A stretch of DNA of 64,000 bases from Anaerocolumna sp. AGMB13025 (GCF_029689925.1 NZ_CP121445.1:5688501-5752500), one strand, 5' to 3'; positions 34,799-44,274 are shown, numbered from the stretch's first letter. Numbers and translations: made by a program. Notes: generated from the sequence alone by a model not told the origin.

Positions 34799-35419
34799 AT
34801 CATATCCTCCTTAAATGATTTAAATTCAAAAAATAAATGAAGAAAAGTCCCGGTTATAATATCCGAAGACTTATTTATGTTAATCACATGTTCAATCCTT
34901 TGACGATTCCCAATCACTATCTGGTAATTATATCATATTATAGCAGAATTGTCATGTTAAAGATAACACCGATTTATTTCTTACTACCAACCAAAATACT
35001 TTTATTCACCTGCTAAAAGCATCCGTGTTGTGAATAATAACACGCTTTGTTTTGCCCACCAAGGGCAAAAACAGCCTTTTAGTGCTGAGTATTCGATTTT
35101 AAATATTGTGTTCTTATTATTTATTTCCATATATGTCTTGAGGTATTCGATATATGCAAAGAAAATGAAATTTACCGTAAAAGAAAAAGGGTTTTTATTC
35201 GACATACCTGATATCGATAAAAACCCTTCTTTAATTATTCTATGCAATTTTATTTTTGAATCTATTTTTCTTTTTATTGCTAAAACTGCATTCTCTTTTA
35301 ATACTTAAAGTCTGCAAGTTTCTTTTTAATGCTAATAATCATTTTCCTTTTTAGTCCTTAAGTCTTCCATACTCATTTCACTTCTAAATTTTGAACTTCC
35401 TTATTATTTGAAACTATAC
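34799..35419. other. non-coding region between peptidase and DUF4097 genes
   Basis: No well-supported gene. Overlapping short frames on both strands (35002-35308) lack ribosome binding sites. A small stem TTTGCCC/GGGCAAA lies at about 35055-35071, and a clear terminator at 35186-35228. The rest is AT-rich without obvious structure; it must hold the promoter of the peptidase gene. Confidence 0.55.
35186..35228 (-). terminator. terminator of the LiaF/DUF4097 operon
   Basis: AAGGGTTTTTATTCGA pairs with TCGATAAAAACCCTT (about 14 bp with one bulge), followed on the minus strand by TTTTTCTTTT. Confidence 0.7.
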
Positions 35420-36256
35420 TTATTGAAAATTAATATCAATATTGCCAACTCCGCCGTCTATTTTCAGGGTGTTATCTGCATTTTTGTTATCCCAGTTTAA
35501 GTCAGAATATTTTTCACCATTAATACGAATAGAACCTAAGCCTTTTTCAACTCTCAAATTATAGTCATCGCTGCTTTGTAAAAGGTCCAAAGTTACACCG
35601 CCGACACCGCAGTCTATTTTATTATTTCCATACAAGGAACCTTGTATTTTCACATTACCGACACCACTGTCTATATCAGAATCGGTAAAATTAACCTGAT
35701 CTAAAGTTATGTTTCCCACTCCGCCATCTAATTTGACTTGTTCAGCTGTAATCCTGATACCGTTAATGTTACCTGCTCCGGCATTAATATCCAGCTTTTC
35801 CGCTTCTAAGTCCTCAATATTAATATTACCTGCTCCGGCATCTAGTTTCATCCGGTCTGCAACAAAATCTGCGGGTACATAAACGGTAATTTTAGATTTA
35901 TCACCGGCTCCGCCATTACCACTGATAAAATTCCAGAAATTAAATTTGCTTTCAATCTTTAATTCTTTGCTGAAGCTTTTTTCTACGACGAAATCACTGG
36001 GCATATTTTGTGCCTCAACCAAAATCTCATCACCTTCGCCCACTCTAATATTTAATGTACCGACTCCATTTTCAATATACAGGCTTTTTACATCGGAAAA
36101 ACTTTTATTTATATCAATGCTGCCCTTTCCGGGATTATGGGATAGAAGCCCGGTTACGGCTAATACGGCTGTTACGATTGCCGAAAGAATGGTAAAGGCT
36201 AATGCCGCGGCAAAGGCCATTGCAATATATTTAATTACTTTTTGAAATTCACTCAT
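35420..36256 (-). CDS. DUF4097 family beta-helix membrane protein
   Basis: 278 residues. One N-terminal membrane segment at about 12-38, then repeats of the toastrack/DUF4097 type: DAGAGNINIEDL, NAGAGNINGI, DGGVGNITLDQV, DSGVGNVKIQG, DCGVGGVTLDL. Each unit of about 20 residues forms a turn of a right-handed beta structure. Related proteins (LiaG, YvlB) go with cell-envelope stress systems. The start codon overlaps the stop of the LiaF-like gene (ATGA), so the two are translationally coupled. Confidence 0.85.
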   Translation of the reverse strand: MSEFQKVIKYIAMAFAAALAFTILSAIVTAVLAVTGLLSHNPGKGSIDINKSFSDVKSLYIENGVGTLNIRVGEGDEILVEAQNMPSDFVVEKSFSKELKIESKFNFWNFISGNGGAGDKSKITVYVPADFVADRMKLDAGAGNINIEDLEAEKLDINAGAGNINGIRITAEQVKLDGGVGNITLDQVNFTDSDIDSGVGNVKIQGSLYGNNKIDCGVGGVTLDLLQSSDDYNLRVEKGLGSIRINGEKYSDLNWDNKNADNTLKIDGGVGNIDINFQ

Positions 36257-36933
36257 TTTATATCAATCCCTCCAAACATGCAAGTTGAATTCAGGAAAAT
36301 CGTAGGGGCGTTTGGATCCTGTGAAGTACCTGCCTTATTATCAACTCCGCCGAAGATTGGTACATTCGATACCTTAACCTTTACATTGGACGGAACCTTT
36401 ATATCAATTCCGCCAAATACTGCAGTGGCATTAATTACTACATCTTCATCAATTATTGCATTTCTTAAATCCAGATCAACACCGCCAAATATTGCATTAA
36501 TTGTTGTTCCATAGAATTTTTCACCGGTTACCTGATAGTTGCTTCCTGAAAATATAGCAGAGTGTTCGGCTGAACCTCCCTGATACTTTACATCGATGCG
36601 ATGGCTGAAGTCTCCATGAAACATATTCTTAAATATCATGCTGATTCCTATTAAAACAAATATGAACGGAACTATTAATTTACCCATAACTTCACCGTTA
36701 ATGATACCCTGACTCGACATCAGCAGCATGATACCAATTAACAGTCCTGCTAAATTGCTTACACGGAAGCCATTCTGAATTAGGCTTATTCCACAGGGGA
36801 CTATTATGAATAATGTCCACCAGCCGCGGAAGAATAATTCAAAGTTCCATAGGTTGAATGCATTTCCTGCGAAGCCGACACCGATTACAATAAAGAACAG
36901 CCCCCACATTATATTACTTGTTTTTATTCTCAT
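36253..36933 (-). CDS. LiaF-like membrane protein
   Basis: 226 residues. Four hydrophobic segments in the first 120 residues are followed by a soluble beta-rich C-terminal domain with repeated FGGVD/FGGID units (AIFGGVDLDL, AVFGGIDIKV, PIFGGVDNKA, CMFGGIDIK), the LiaF C-terminal type. LiaF homologues modulate cell-envelope stress kinases. No LiaRS kinase or regulator gene lies next to it here, so any partner is elsewhere. Confidence 0.85.
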   Translation of the reverse strand: MRIKTSNIMWGLFFIVIGVGFAGNAFNLWNFELFFRGWWTLFIIVPCGISLIQNGFRVSNLAGLLIGIMLLMSSQGIINGEVMGKLIVPFIFVLIGISMIFKNMFHGDFSHRIDVKYQGGSAEHSAIFSGSNYQVTGEKFYGTTINAIFGGVDLDLRNAIIDEDVVINATAVFGGIDIKVPSNVKVKVSNVPIFGGVDNKAGTSQDPNAPTIFLNSTCMFGGIDIK

Positions 36934-37098
36934 ATTAAAAACCTCCCAGTTTTTTTCATTTATTTTATACTCTAATGATACTTTATGGACTGTTCATTAA
37001 CAAGTTACATTTGTCATATGGTCATACTGTATTTTGTCATGATTTTTTGTGTTTATTAAATGGCTGTTGGGGCTAATTTAACAGGGGGGCTTAAAGGG

Positions 37099-37314
37099 GG
37101 CGGCAGTTTCTGTGGTCCGGGCTGATTTTTTATCAGTGAAAGAACCCCTATGACACTAAAACTGGAGAATTTGCTTATAACAGCTTGAAAAGGGGAAAAC
37201 TCACTTCGTTCAAACAGTTCCCCTTCTCAAGCTTGACGCAAATTCTCTGGTTTAAGTGTCATTAGGGAACCTTTCAAATGATAAAAAATCAGCCCGGACC
37301 ACAGAAGCTGCCTC
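37099..37314. repeat. long imperfect inverted repeat
   Basis: Arms of about 97 nt (37099-37197 and 37218-37314) are roughly 80 percent complementary by eye, with identical blocks such as CTGTGGTCCGGGCTGATTTT at the outer part. The loop contains ACTCACTTCGTTCAAAC. It sits between divergent genes, so it is not a simple terminator. It could be a MITE-like element or a structured RNA. Confidence 0.85.
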
Positions 37315-37369
37315 ACTCTTTGGAAGTAACCATATTAGTTACTATAATGACCATTTTGCTAAATCTTCA

Positions 37370-37445
37370 TTTGCGTCAGCGAGTTTTACTCTTTTCCTGC
37401 TGTTATAAGCACTGATCAGAGTTTTTAGTGACACAAGGAACCTTT
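37370..37445. repeat. third, partial copy of the inverted-repeat arm
   Basis: This stretch is homologous to the reverse complement of the left arm of the neighbouring element, with conserved blocks GAGTTTT, GCTGTTATAAGCA and TTTTAGTG. It shows that the arm sequence is a repeat family and not just a fold-back. Confidence 0.7.
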
Positions 37446-37588
37446 CCCTGCAGGAATTATATAACCACACCTGGAAGCCGCCGCATCTTTGTCAATCTTG
37501 TCAATTATCATCATTGACTTTAACCCAAATTTCATATAATATTTACATAGATATACAAAAAAGGAACGAATATGCAGAGGAGTTTTTT

Positions 37589-38512
37589 ATGTATCACTTT
37601 ATTATCAACCCAAAATCCCGTTCAGCAAGAGGCATTAAAATATGGCATACTGTTAAAGAGGAACTTGATAAACGAGGGGTGTCTTATACGTTCCATATTA
37701 CCAGATACCAGTTTCATGCGACCGAGTTAGCACAGGAGATATGTCTTACTTATTCCGGCATTAAGAATATAGTGGTTCTTGGAGGGGATGGGTCTGTGAA
37801 TGAAGTAATCAATGGGATTACGGATTTTAGCGAAGTGATATTAGGATATATTCCCTCTGGATCCAGCAATGATTTGGCCAGAAGCTTAGGACTGCCAAAG
37901 GATCCGATTGAAAACCTTAACCGAATCCTTACTCCTTCCCGCTTTCAGTATATTGATATGGGAAGTGTAAAAACCAGTGATAAGGTACAGGAAAGAAAGT
38001 TTACTGTAAGTACCGGTATTGGATTTGATGCTGCCATCTGTGAAGAGACCTTTCATTCTAAATTAAAGATACTATTAAACCGTTATGGACTGGGTAAGCT
38101 CACTTATATTATTATTGCTTTGAAGCAATTGATGTCCTGCAAGTTTTTAAATGGATCTGTAACCATCGATGGCTGCCGGACCATATCTTATAAAAAAATG
38201 CTTCTAATAACCAGTATGATTCACAAATATGAAGGTGGCGGGATGCAGATTGCACCGGCTGCAGATCCGTATGACGGTCAGCTCTCTGTCTGTATCGTTC
38301 ATGGAGTTTCCAGACTGCGGATTCTTACGGTATTACCCTTTCTGCTTATTGGAAAACATATTCATTTTAAAGGTGTTGAAACCTTTAATTGCCACACCCT
38401 GGATATTGACATAACAGAACCGGCCTGGATACATGTGGATGGGGAATGTCCCAATCGGTTTCAAAAACTGACCGTATCCTGTCTTTCCAATCAGTTAAGA
38501 ATAATAAAATAA
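37589..38512 (+). CDS. diacylglycerol/lipid kinase family protein
   Basis: 307 residues. The DAG kinase catalytic loop is present as VVLGGDGSVNEVINGI at about 59-74 and GYIPSGSSNDLARSLG follows. The N-terminus (YHFIINPKSRSARG) is typical of YegS/DgkB/BmrU-type kinases. These phosphorylate diacylglycerol or related lipids at the membrane. The start at 37589 follows AGAGGAG; an earlier in-frame start at 37514 lacks a site. The VanZ-like gene follows on the same strand. Confidence 0.9.
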   Translation: MYHFIINPKSRSARGIKIWHTVKEELDKRGVSYTFHITRYQFHATELAQEICLTYSGIKNIVVLGGDGSVNEVINGITDFSEVILGYIPSGSSNDLARSLGLPKDPIENLNRILTPSRFQYIDMGSVKTSDKVQERKFTVSTGIGFDAAICEETFHSKLKILLNRYGLGKLTYIIIALKQLMSCKFLNGSVTIDGCRTISYKKMLLITSMIHKYEGGGMQIAPAADPYDGQLSVCIVHGVSRLRILTVLPFLLIGKHIHFKGVETFNCHTLDIDITEPAWIHVDGECPNRFQKLTVSCLSNQLRIIK

Positions 38513-38632
38513 ATTTTATCATTAATAAGAAGATTCCGGTTAGAAAAGTAAAACGCTTTTTAACCGATAAAAAACACAGAGGATGCTTTCCACTCAGTAT
38601 TTGATTGCCGCTATGGGCAGATGGAGGTTATT

Positions 38633-39511
38633 ATGCAAAGGAGTTCGATCAGTTTTACAACCCTTATTATTTTGTTCAGTATCCTAACGGAACTGGCTCA
38701 GTTTACGGTCTATTACTTTCTTGGTCCTACGGTATTTGTCTATTGTATTGCTGCTTTCATCTGCTTATTGTTCTCCCATGTCTTTTTGGAGAAGACTCTT
38801 AGTTTTGAAGCCTGCTTCAGCTATTCTTTATTGAATGTTTTTATGTGTGCTATCATTCTAGCACTTTCTTATTTTGGGGGAACTGATTCCCTTCTAAAAT
38901 ATCAGCCTAATTTAATTTTGTTTGTTATCCTGAATTGGCTGATTCCTCTTCTATACTGCGTTATACGCAATTTAGGGGATAGATCGTTGAAATATTCAGA
39001 TTTTAATAAATTTTACCGTAATACTAATCTGATATTTATCTTTTTTTATGTTGGTCTTTTCATCTTTTTGTTATTCTTTAGGAATAAAACCTTTGTGGGG
39101 CATTATACCGGCATTGATAAGATAAATTTAATTCCCTTTTTTACAATTGCTACCCTGATTGAGAATTACATAAACGGCAGTCTTACATTGGGTGCTGTTA
39201 TAAAATATATTGCATATGATACGGCACTGTTCTTGCCCTTCGGCTTTTATGCCGTCTTATTGCTGCGCTATCAAAGCAGGTTAATCCGTTTGCTGGCTCT
39301 TTTATTCCTACCGGCTTTGGTCGAGGTCTTACAGCAACTATTTCACCTGGGCAAATGCGATTTAGACGATATAGTATTGGGCTTACTGGGAGGTTTTATC
39401 GGTGCTGTTCTTTATCATACTGTAAACCGTATTTACCGTTTTTTCACAGAGGAAGACTTTCTGTATAATAGACCTCATTATTCCTTTTCCGGCAGATCCC
39501 TGCATTTTTAA
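38633..39511 (+). CDS. VanZ-like family membrane protein
   Basis: 292 residues with about eight membrane helices. The first half is an unassigned set of helices. The C-terminal half has the VanZ pattern (KINLIPFFTIATLIENY, FLPFGFYAVLL, PALVEVLQQLF, CDLDDIVLGLLGGFIGAVL). VanZ proteins are linked to low-level glycopeptide resistance, but most family members have no known role. A GGAGGTTATT site precedes the ATG at 38633. A small stem (38537-38566) lies between it and the lipid kinase gene. Confidence 0.85.
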   Translation: MQRSSISFTTLIILFSILTELAQFTVYYFLGPTVFVYCIAAFICLLFSHVFLEKTLSFEACFSYSLLNVFMCAIILALSYFGGTDSLLKYQPNLILFVILNWLIPLLYCVIRNLGDRSLKYSDFNKFYRNTNLIFIFFYVGLFIFLLFFRNKTFVGHYTGIDKINLIPFFTIATLIENYINGSLTLGAVIKYIAYDTALFLPFGFYAVLLLRYQSRLIRLLALLFLPALVEVLQQLFHLGKCDLDDIVLGLLGGFIGAVLYHTVNRIYRFFTEEDFLYNRPHYSFSGRSLHF

Positions 39512-39514
39512 TTA

Positions 39515-40057
39515 TTATACCCTCTCGGAAAATTCATAAGAAAACAGCTGCTTAGCGGGATAAAATTCAATAATACCTAATTTTTTAAGTAGCCCATTAA
39601 AGGGCAAGTCCGTGCCGTTTAAAAAATCAACTGCTGCCCCTAATTTTCCTTTATCAAAAGATACGGTTAACTGGCAATCCGGTTTCCAAATTCCCGGAAC
39701 AAAATAATTCCCATTGTCTTTATTCAGAAATTTACTAAAAGTTTTTTGAATTTCCTTATGCAATTCTATAATCTCACTATTCTCAGCTATATCGATCGTT
39801 AGAAAGGGATTCTGACTGGGATATATACCATACTTTTTAAAGTACAGCTCTATCTTTTGCTTTTTTTCCGTAAGTAAGAGAAGTTCTTTATTGGCATATT
39901 CTAAATCAAGTGAATCCAACATAGCAAATTTGATATGGGGACTATTGAAGGAATGAATCAGATAATCGTCTACACCGATAACTTCCATTCCTTTCCACAG
40001 TGCCTTTATTCTTTCTTCTGAAGTGTAATCAAAATAACCCACAACCGCATATCCCAT
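39515..40057 (-). CDS. 2H phosphoesterase-like (2'-5' RNA ligase-like) protein, degenerate
   Basis: 180 residues. The overall pattern fits a two-His phosphoesterase: GYAVVGYFDYTSEERIKALW, SPHIKFAML as the first H-x-(T/S) site, and WKPDCQLTVSF where the second HxT should be. Here the first motif reads HIK and the second QLT, so one catalytic His is replaced. The protein may be inactive or bind without cleaving. Start chosen at 40057 for its GGGAG site; it follows the helicase gene on the same strand. Confidence 0.6.
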   Translation of the reverse strand: MGYAVVGYFDYTSEERIKALWKGMEVIGVDDYLIHSFNSPHIKFAMLDSLDLEYANKELLLLTEKKQKIELYFKKYGIYPSQNPFLTIDIAENSEIIELHKEIQKTFSKFLNKDNGNYFVPGIWKPDCQLTVSFDKGKLGAAVDFLNGTDLPFNGLLKKLGIIEFYPAKQLFSYEFSERV

Positions 40058-40214
40058 AGAACTGCTCCCTTCCACCTTGAAATACCTTTACCTTAAGTAT
40101 ATCTGCTAACAATCTATTTCGCAAGATATCTATATAAAATTCGCAAAACCTTTCCTTATCCTGTAACAAATACAATTGTCCATTTTGGTGCGATGGTTTT
40201 TGGTATTCTATCAT
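40029..40214 (-). CDS. possible small protein coupled to the helicase gene
   Basis: 61 residues starting at an ATG that overlaps the helicase stop codon (ATGA), and ending 29 bases inside the next gene. The sequence (LYLLQDKERFCEFYIDILRN) looks protein-like and helical, but no family is recognised. The ATGA overlap suggests translational coupling. It may equally be a chance frame in the 150-nt gap. Confidence 0.3.
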   Translation of the reverse strand: MIEYQKPSHQNGQLYLLQDKERFCEFYIDILRNRLLADILKVKVFQGGREQFYGICGCGLF

Positions 40215-42613
40215 AAATCCATCTGATTCCAAAAATTAGTAAGTTCCGCTTCCATGGATTTTACATTAACGAGCAGATTCGGAAACCACTCTCTGGGAAA
40301 AAGACCGGTATACTGGGGCTGACGAAACCGTTCATCTAAAAGCAGAATGGCACCCTTATCCTCCATGGTCCGGATTACTCTTCCTGCTGACTGAAGTACT
40401 TTATTCATTCCCTGATATAAATAAGCATAATCAAATCCTCTTCCATTCCGTTCATCATAAAAGCTGCGGAATAGTTCTTTTTCATTGCCTATCATGGGAA
40501 GACCGGTGCCGACAATTACGGTTCCGATTAACCTGTCATTTTTTAAATCGATGCCTTCACTGAAGATTCCTCCCATAACACAAAAACCAATTCTGCTGGT
40601 ATCCGGCTCTGTTGTAAAATCTTCTAAAAATTCCTCTTTTTCAAGCTCTGTCATATTATTTTTCTGGATAACCAGTCCGTTTAAACGGTCTTTCGCAAGT
40701 TCCGCTATCTGGTTTAACATCTGATAAGAAGGAAAAAAAACCATATAATTACCTTTCCTGGCATTGGTAAAGGCAGCAATATATTCAGTAATTTTTTCAA
40801 ATTCCTCATTATTACGTCTGGTATATTTAGTACTCACATCACTGCCGATCATCAGCAGACGGTTCTCTTTTAAGAAAGGAGAAGGTGCATATACAGCATA
40901 ATCTCCTTCTCTGCCCCCTAACTGCTCCTTATAATATTGTATGGGTAAGAGAGTGGCTGAGAAAAACACCGCACTTTTCCCTTTATCAAGGCAGGCATTC
41001 AGATTATCAGAAGGATCCATACACAATAATTTTATGCGAAACTCTCCCTGATCATCATAATCCGTATAGGTAAGGTACTTTTCATTATAGATTTCGTATA
41101 TATTGAGAAAATGCCGGATATCCATATACAGGCTTAAGATTTCCTCCTTCCCTTCCGAGTCCTTATACCCTGTCAGATATTCCTCGTATTCTGTCATCAG
41201 CCGCATCAGATGCAAAACGAAATCCGTTATATTATCAATTACTTTACAATTCTCGCATTCTCTTTTTAGCTTAAGCAAATCACTGTTGCAGACCTCCAGC
41301 CGCTTTTCCAGTTTCGGGGTGTTATAAGGATTTGATAATGCTCCGTTTTGTGTCTTAATAATACGCTTAACTTTTAAAAATTGTTCTTTATAGAGCACCG
41401 CACTGTACATCTCTCGTGCACGATCCACCAGATTATGTGCTTCATCTATCAGAAATACATAATCATTCTTTTTATCACCCAGAAAGAATCTTCTAAGATA
41501 TACATTAGGATCAAAAGCATAGTTATAATCGCAAATGATGTTATCCGCCCAGGTAGTTACATCCAGGCACATTTCAAAAGGACACACCATATGCTTTTGG
41601 GCATAGGAATGAATCAAATCCCTGGATATCTCATTTTCCTTCGTAAGCAAGTCATATACTGCATCATTAACCCGGTCATAATGCCCCTTTGCCCTCTGGC
41701 AGGAGACGGGGTTGCAGTCTGGTTTGTCCAGCACACAGATTTTCTCCTTTGCGGTTATGGTCACTGATTTCATATGAAGACCTTTTTCCACCAATTTCTG
41801 AATGGTCTCTTCTGCAACGGTTCTGGTTATGGTCTTGGCTGTCAGGTAAAAAATCTTACTGACAAGACCTTCCCCCATGGCTTTTATAGTTGGATAAACA
41901 GTCGATATGGTTTTGCCAACACCAGTAGGCGCTTCAATAAATAACCGCTTATCACGGATTATAGTCTTATAAACATCGGTAACCAGTTCTTTCTGACCCA
42001 TCCGGTAAGCAAAGGGAAAGTCAAGGGTCTTAATGCTTTCATTACGTATTTTAGCCCAGCCAAGCTGCCAAACAGCCCATTTTCCGTATTCTCTGGTCAG
42101 ATTCATAAACCAGGTTTCCAATTCAGTAAAGGTAAAGTTCTCATCAAAGTACTTCATAACTTCGGTTTCCAGATTACAGTAGGTTAAACGGATGCCGATT
42201 TCTTCATGTTCATACAGTTTGGAATAAATATAAGCATAGCACATGGCCTGGGCACGGTGTACCGCTACTGGTGCCTCTAGATGGCTTAATTCCATATAGA
42301 CACCTTTTATTTCATCTATTATGACAGAGGGTGTTTCCTCTGGCTGGTTGATAATACCATCTGCTCTGCCCTCTACGCAAAGTTCAAATTCAATACCCTC
42401 CCTGGTAACTGGAACCGTTATGCTTAACGGAAATTCTGCACTGTAATTAGAACCCATTTGTTTTTGAATTTTTCTATGGATTCTGCTGCCCTCCTGCATC
42501 GCATCCGTATCCCGCCTGCCTCCGGTCCTATTATCTAAATCCCCGGAGCGTAATATGAATTCGACTAAGTTCCTTACGGATATTTTAATCATATCTGCTG
42601 CTTCGTTTCCCAT
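40211..42613 (-). CDS. DinG/XPD-like helicase with N-terminal PD-(D/E)xK nuclease-like domain
   Basis: 800 residues. The first 165 residues resemble a Cas4/AddB-type nuclease (VEGRADGII, VIIDEIKG, HRAQAMCYAYIY). The helicase follows: Walker A EAPTGVGKTIS, DEAH box FLIDEAHNLVD, and late motifs VFFSATLLP and QSAGRVIRTMEDKG. Four Cys (KICVLDKPDCNPVSC and CPFEMC) suggest the Fe-S cluster of XPD/DinG helicases. The nuclease domain lacks the usual extra Cys set of Cas4. Likely role: 5'-3' helicase in DNA repair. The start is uncertain; a second ATG lies 7 codons in. Confidence 0.9.
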   Translation of the reverse strand: MGNEAADMIKISVRNLVEFILRSGDLDNRTGGRRDTDAMQEGSRIHRKIQKQMGSNYSAEFPLSITVPVTREGIEFELCVEGRADGIINQPEETPSVIIDEIKGVYMELSHLEAPVAVHRAQAMCYAYIYSKLYEHEEIGIRLTYCNLETEVMKYFDENFTFTELETWFMNLTREYGKWAVWQLGWAKIRNESIKTLDFPFAYRMGQKELVTDVYKTIIRDKRLFIEAPTGVGKTISTVYPTIKAMGEGLVSKIFYLTAKTITRTVAEETIQKLVEKGLHMKSVTITAKEKICVLDKPDCNPVSCQRAKGHYDRVNDAVYDLLTKENEISRDLIHSYAQKHMVCPFEMCLDVTTWADNIICDYNYAFDPNVYLRRFFLGDKKNDYVFLIDEAHNLVDRAREMYSAVLYKEQFLKVKRIIKTQNGALSNPYNTPKLEKRLEVCNSDLLKLKRECENCKVIDNITDFVLHLMRLMTEYEEYLTGYKDSEGKEEILSLYMDIRHFLNIYEIYNEKYLTYTDYDDQGEFRIKLLCMDPSDNLNACLDKGKSAVFFSATLLPIQYYKEQLGGREGDYAVYAPSPFLKENRLLMIGSDVSTKYTRRNNEEFEKITEYIAAFTNARKGNYMVFFPSYQMLNQIAELAKDRLNGLVIQKNNMTELEKEEFLEDFTTEPDTSRIGFCVMGGIFSEGIDLKNDRLIGTVIVGTGLPMIGNEKELFRSFYDERNGRGFDYAYLYQGMNKVLQSAGRVIRTMEDKGAILLLDERFRQPQYTGLFPREWFPNLLVNVKSMEAELTNFWNQMDL

Positions 42614-42680
42614 AATAAATGTTTACCCCTATCTGTTAAGTATCCCCGTATTCTTGTGTGGGAATAAGCCATATATTATA

Positions 42681-42720
42681 TAAGGCATCTTAAATGATTG
42701 CTTCATTTACAGATGCCTTT
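42681..42720 (-). terminator. terminator of the Asn/Lys-rich protein gene
   Basis: AAGGCATCT pairs with AGATGCCTT (9 bp) around a 20-nt loop in the gap below the gene. The minus strand continues with TTATATAAT rather than a pure T-run; the plus strand has TTTAATTT. Confidence 0.55.
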
Positions 42721-42753
42721 AATTTATGTTATTCGTATATATAAGATTATAGC

Positions 42754-43428
42754 CTATAAAAATTCGGTATAATCTTCGTCATCATCACCATACCGACCGC
42801 TTTCATACCCTTTCGTCCAGTCGATATTATTGGTTCTTCTTTGTTTTACCTGAGGTTTACTTGGCTTATCCGATTTTTTATTGATTTCCTGATTCTTCTT
42901 CTGAACTGCTTTCTTTTCTCTCTCTAAGCGCTTTATCGTCTCAAATTTATCAGGCTGTTGTTCCTTATCCTTACTTTGAGAGGTTTTTGTTCTGGAGTCA
43001 CCCATTCGTTGGTCTCTACCGCTGCTATAGCCCTTGCCATACCGATTGTCACTGTCATAATCCTTATCCTTATTATAACCGCCGCCTTTTTGATCCCTGC
43101 CCCTGTTAAAGTTACCGGAGGGTCTGCCGTCCTTGTTATCTTTTCCGCTATAGGGTTTGGAATCTTTATTGTAAGGTTTGTTTTCCCTGTTATAAGAATT
43201 ACCGGGCTTATTCTCCTTATTAAAAGAATTACCGGGTCTGTTCTCTTTATTATAGGGTTTATTCTCTCGATTAAAAGGTTTGCTGTCTCTGTTTCCTTGT
43301 CCGGTCATTCCATGATTATTTCCGGTTTCACGACTAGTTCCTGGCCTGTGGTTCTCGTTTAATCTGGCATTCATATTATTGCCACGATTATCTCTTGGTC
43401 TGCTATCATTAGCATTGGTTGTAGCCAC
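42754..43428 (-). CDS. intrinsically disordered Asn/Lys/Gly/Arg-rich protein
   Basis: 224 residues with almost no hydrophobic residues. The middle holds degenerate repeats of about 7-8 residues (NRENKPYN, NKENRPGN, NKENKPGN, NKDSKPYS) and RG/GR-rich stretches. A charged helical segment (ETIKRLEREKKAVQKKNQEI) lies near residue 165-185 and an acidic end (DDDEDYTEFL). The composition resembles RNA-binding disordered tails; no family was recognised. The start is GTG with a GGAGA site. Opposite strand frames are shadows. Confidence 0.75.
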   Translation of the reverse strand: MATTNANDSRPRDNRGNNMNARLNENHRPGTSRETGNNHGMTGQGNRDSKPFNRENKPYNKENRPGNSFNKENKPGNSYNRENKPYNKDSKPYSGKDNKDGRPSGNFNRGRDQKGGGYNKDKDYDSDNRYGKGYSSGRDQRMGDSRTKTSQSKDKEQQPDKFETIKRLEREKKAVQKKNQEINKKSDKPSKPQVKQRRTNNIDWTKGYESGRYGDDDEDYTEFL

Positions 43429-43695
43429 TTAAATGTTCTCCTCTCTTTCCCGCCTGATACCTATTATTCTTGTCAAATCTATTGTATATTTTATTCTATT
43501 TTTATATAAAGTCAATATATTTTTAGTAAAAATAAATTTATTTTTATGGCTAGAATTACCTTGCAATTTAACGGTTTATCTGTTAAAGTCAAATTGTATG
43601 AAACAATAGAATGGATTCTTCATTTTATTGCCATAATATTATTTGCCGGAGTAGAATTCCTATTCACAGGCTTACTGAAAGAGAGGTATATTATA

Positions 43696-44064
43696 ATGAG
43701 CGAACACGAACACGACTGTGATTGCGGTTGCGGACATGACCACGAACATGATCATGATCATATGAATGTAACACTAACATTGGATGACGGTACAGACTTA
43801 GAATGTGAAGTTTTATGTATCTTCCCGGTTGGTGAAAAAGATTATATTGCACTTGTTCCTGCCGAAAGAGAAGATGATGAAGATGGTGAAATCTTCTTAT
43901 ATCAATTCATTGAACATGAAAACGATGAAATTGAATTACTTAATATTGAAGACGACGAAGAATTCGAAGCAGTATCCGATGCATTTGACGAATTAATGGA
44001 CAGTGAAGAATTTGATGACATGTTCGATGATGACGACGAAGACAGCGAAGATGAAGAAGTATAA
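43696..44064 (+). CDS. DUF1292 protein with His/Cys-rich N-terminus
   Basis: 122 residues. The first 22 residues (SEHEHDCDCGCGHDHEHDH) look like a metal-binding tail. The DUF1292 core follows (TLTLDDGTDLECEVLCIF, then FLYQFIEHENDEIELLNIED), and the last third is strongly acidic. Relatives such as YrzB are small cytoplasmic proteins of unknown function, sometimes next to yrrK/yrzL. The start at 43696 has a GAGAGG site; a longer frame has none. Confidence 0.85.
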   Translation: MSEHEHDCDCGCGHDHEHDHDHMNVTLTLDDGTDLECEVLCIFPVGEKDYIALVPAEREDDEDGEIFLYQFIEHENDEIELLNIEDDEEFEAVSDAFDELMDSEEFDDMFDDDDEDSEDEEV

Positions 44065-44099
44065 TATTCCTTTAAGCATACCAATGCTGTAAAAGATAT

Positions 44100-44155
44100 A
44101 AGACTATTGATGATAAGGCTTTTAATACTTATTTTACAATAGTCTTTTTTTATGT
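44100..44155 (+). terminator. terminator of the DUF1292 gene
   Basis: AAGACTATTG pairs with CAATAGTCTT (10 bp), followed by a run of seven T. A second perfect stem, TATGTAATAG with CTATTACATA, follows at 44151-44180. Confidence 0.85.
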
Positions 44156-44250
44156 AATAGAAATTGCGTCCTATTACATAAAAACGCTCCGGTATGAATG
44201 CGCAACCTATCGGAGAGTAAGTTTATTACTGCCTAATCCTCTCCGGCGCG

Positions 44251-44274
44251 AAGGTGTCAGTAAACTGACACCTT
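44251..44274. repeat. 24-nt perfect palindrome
   Basis: AAGGTGTCAGT-AA-ACTGACACCTT is perfectly symmetrical (11-bp arms) between convergent genes. It may terminate either side; no long T-run follows on the plus strand. Confidence 0.7.

Noticed and set aside
35002..35308. Overlapping frames on both strands in the 35-kb gap
   Set aside because: No ribosome binding site, no family, and the plus-strand one crosses a terminator.
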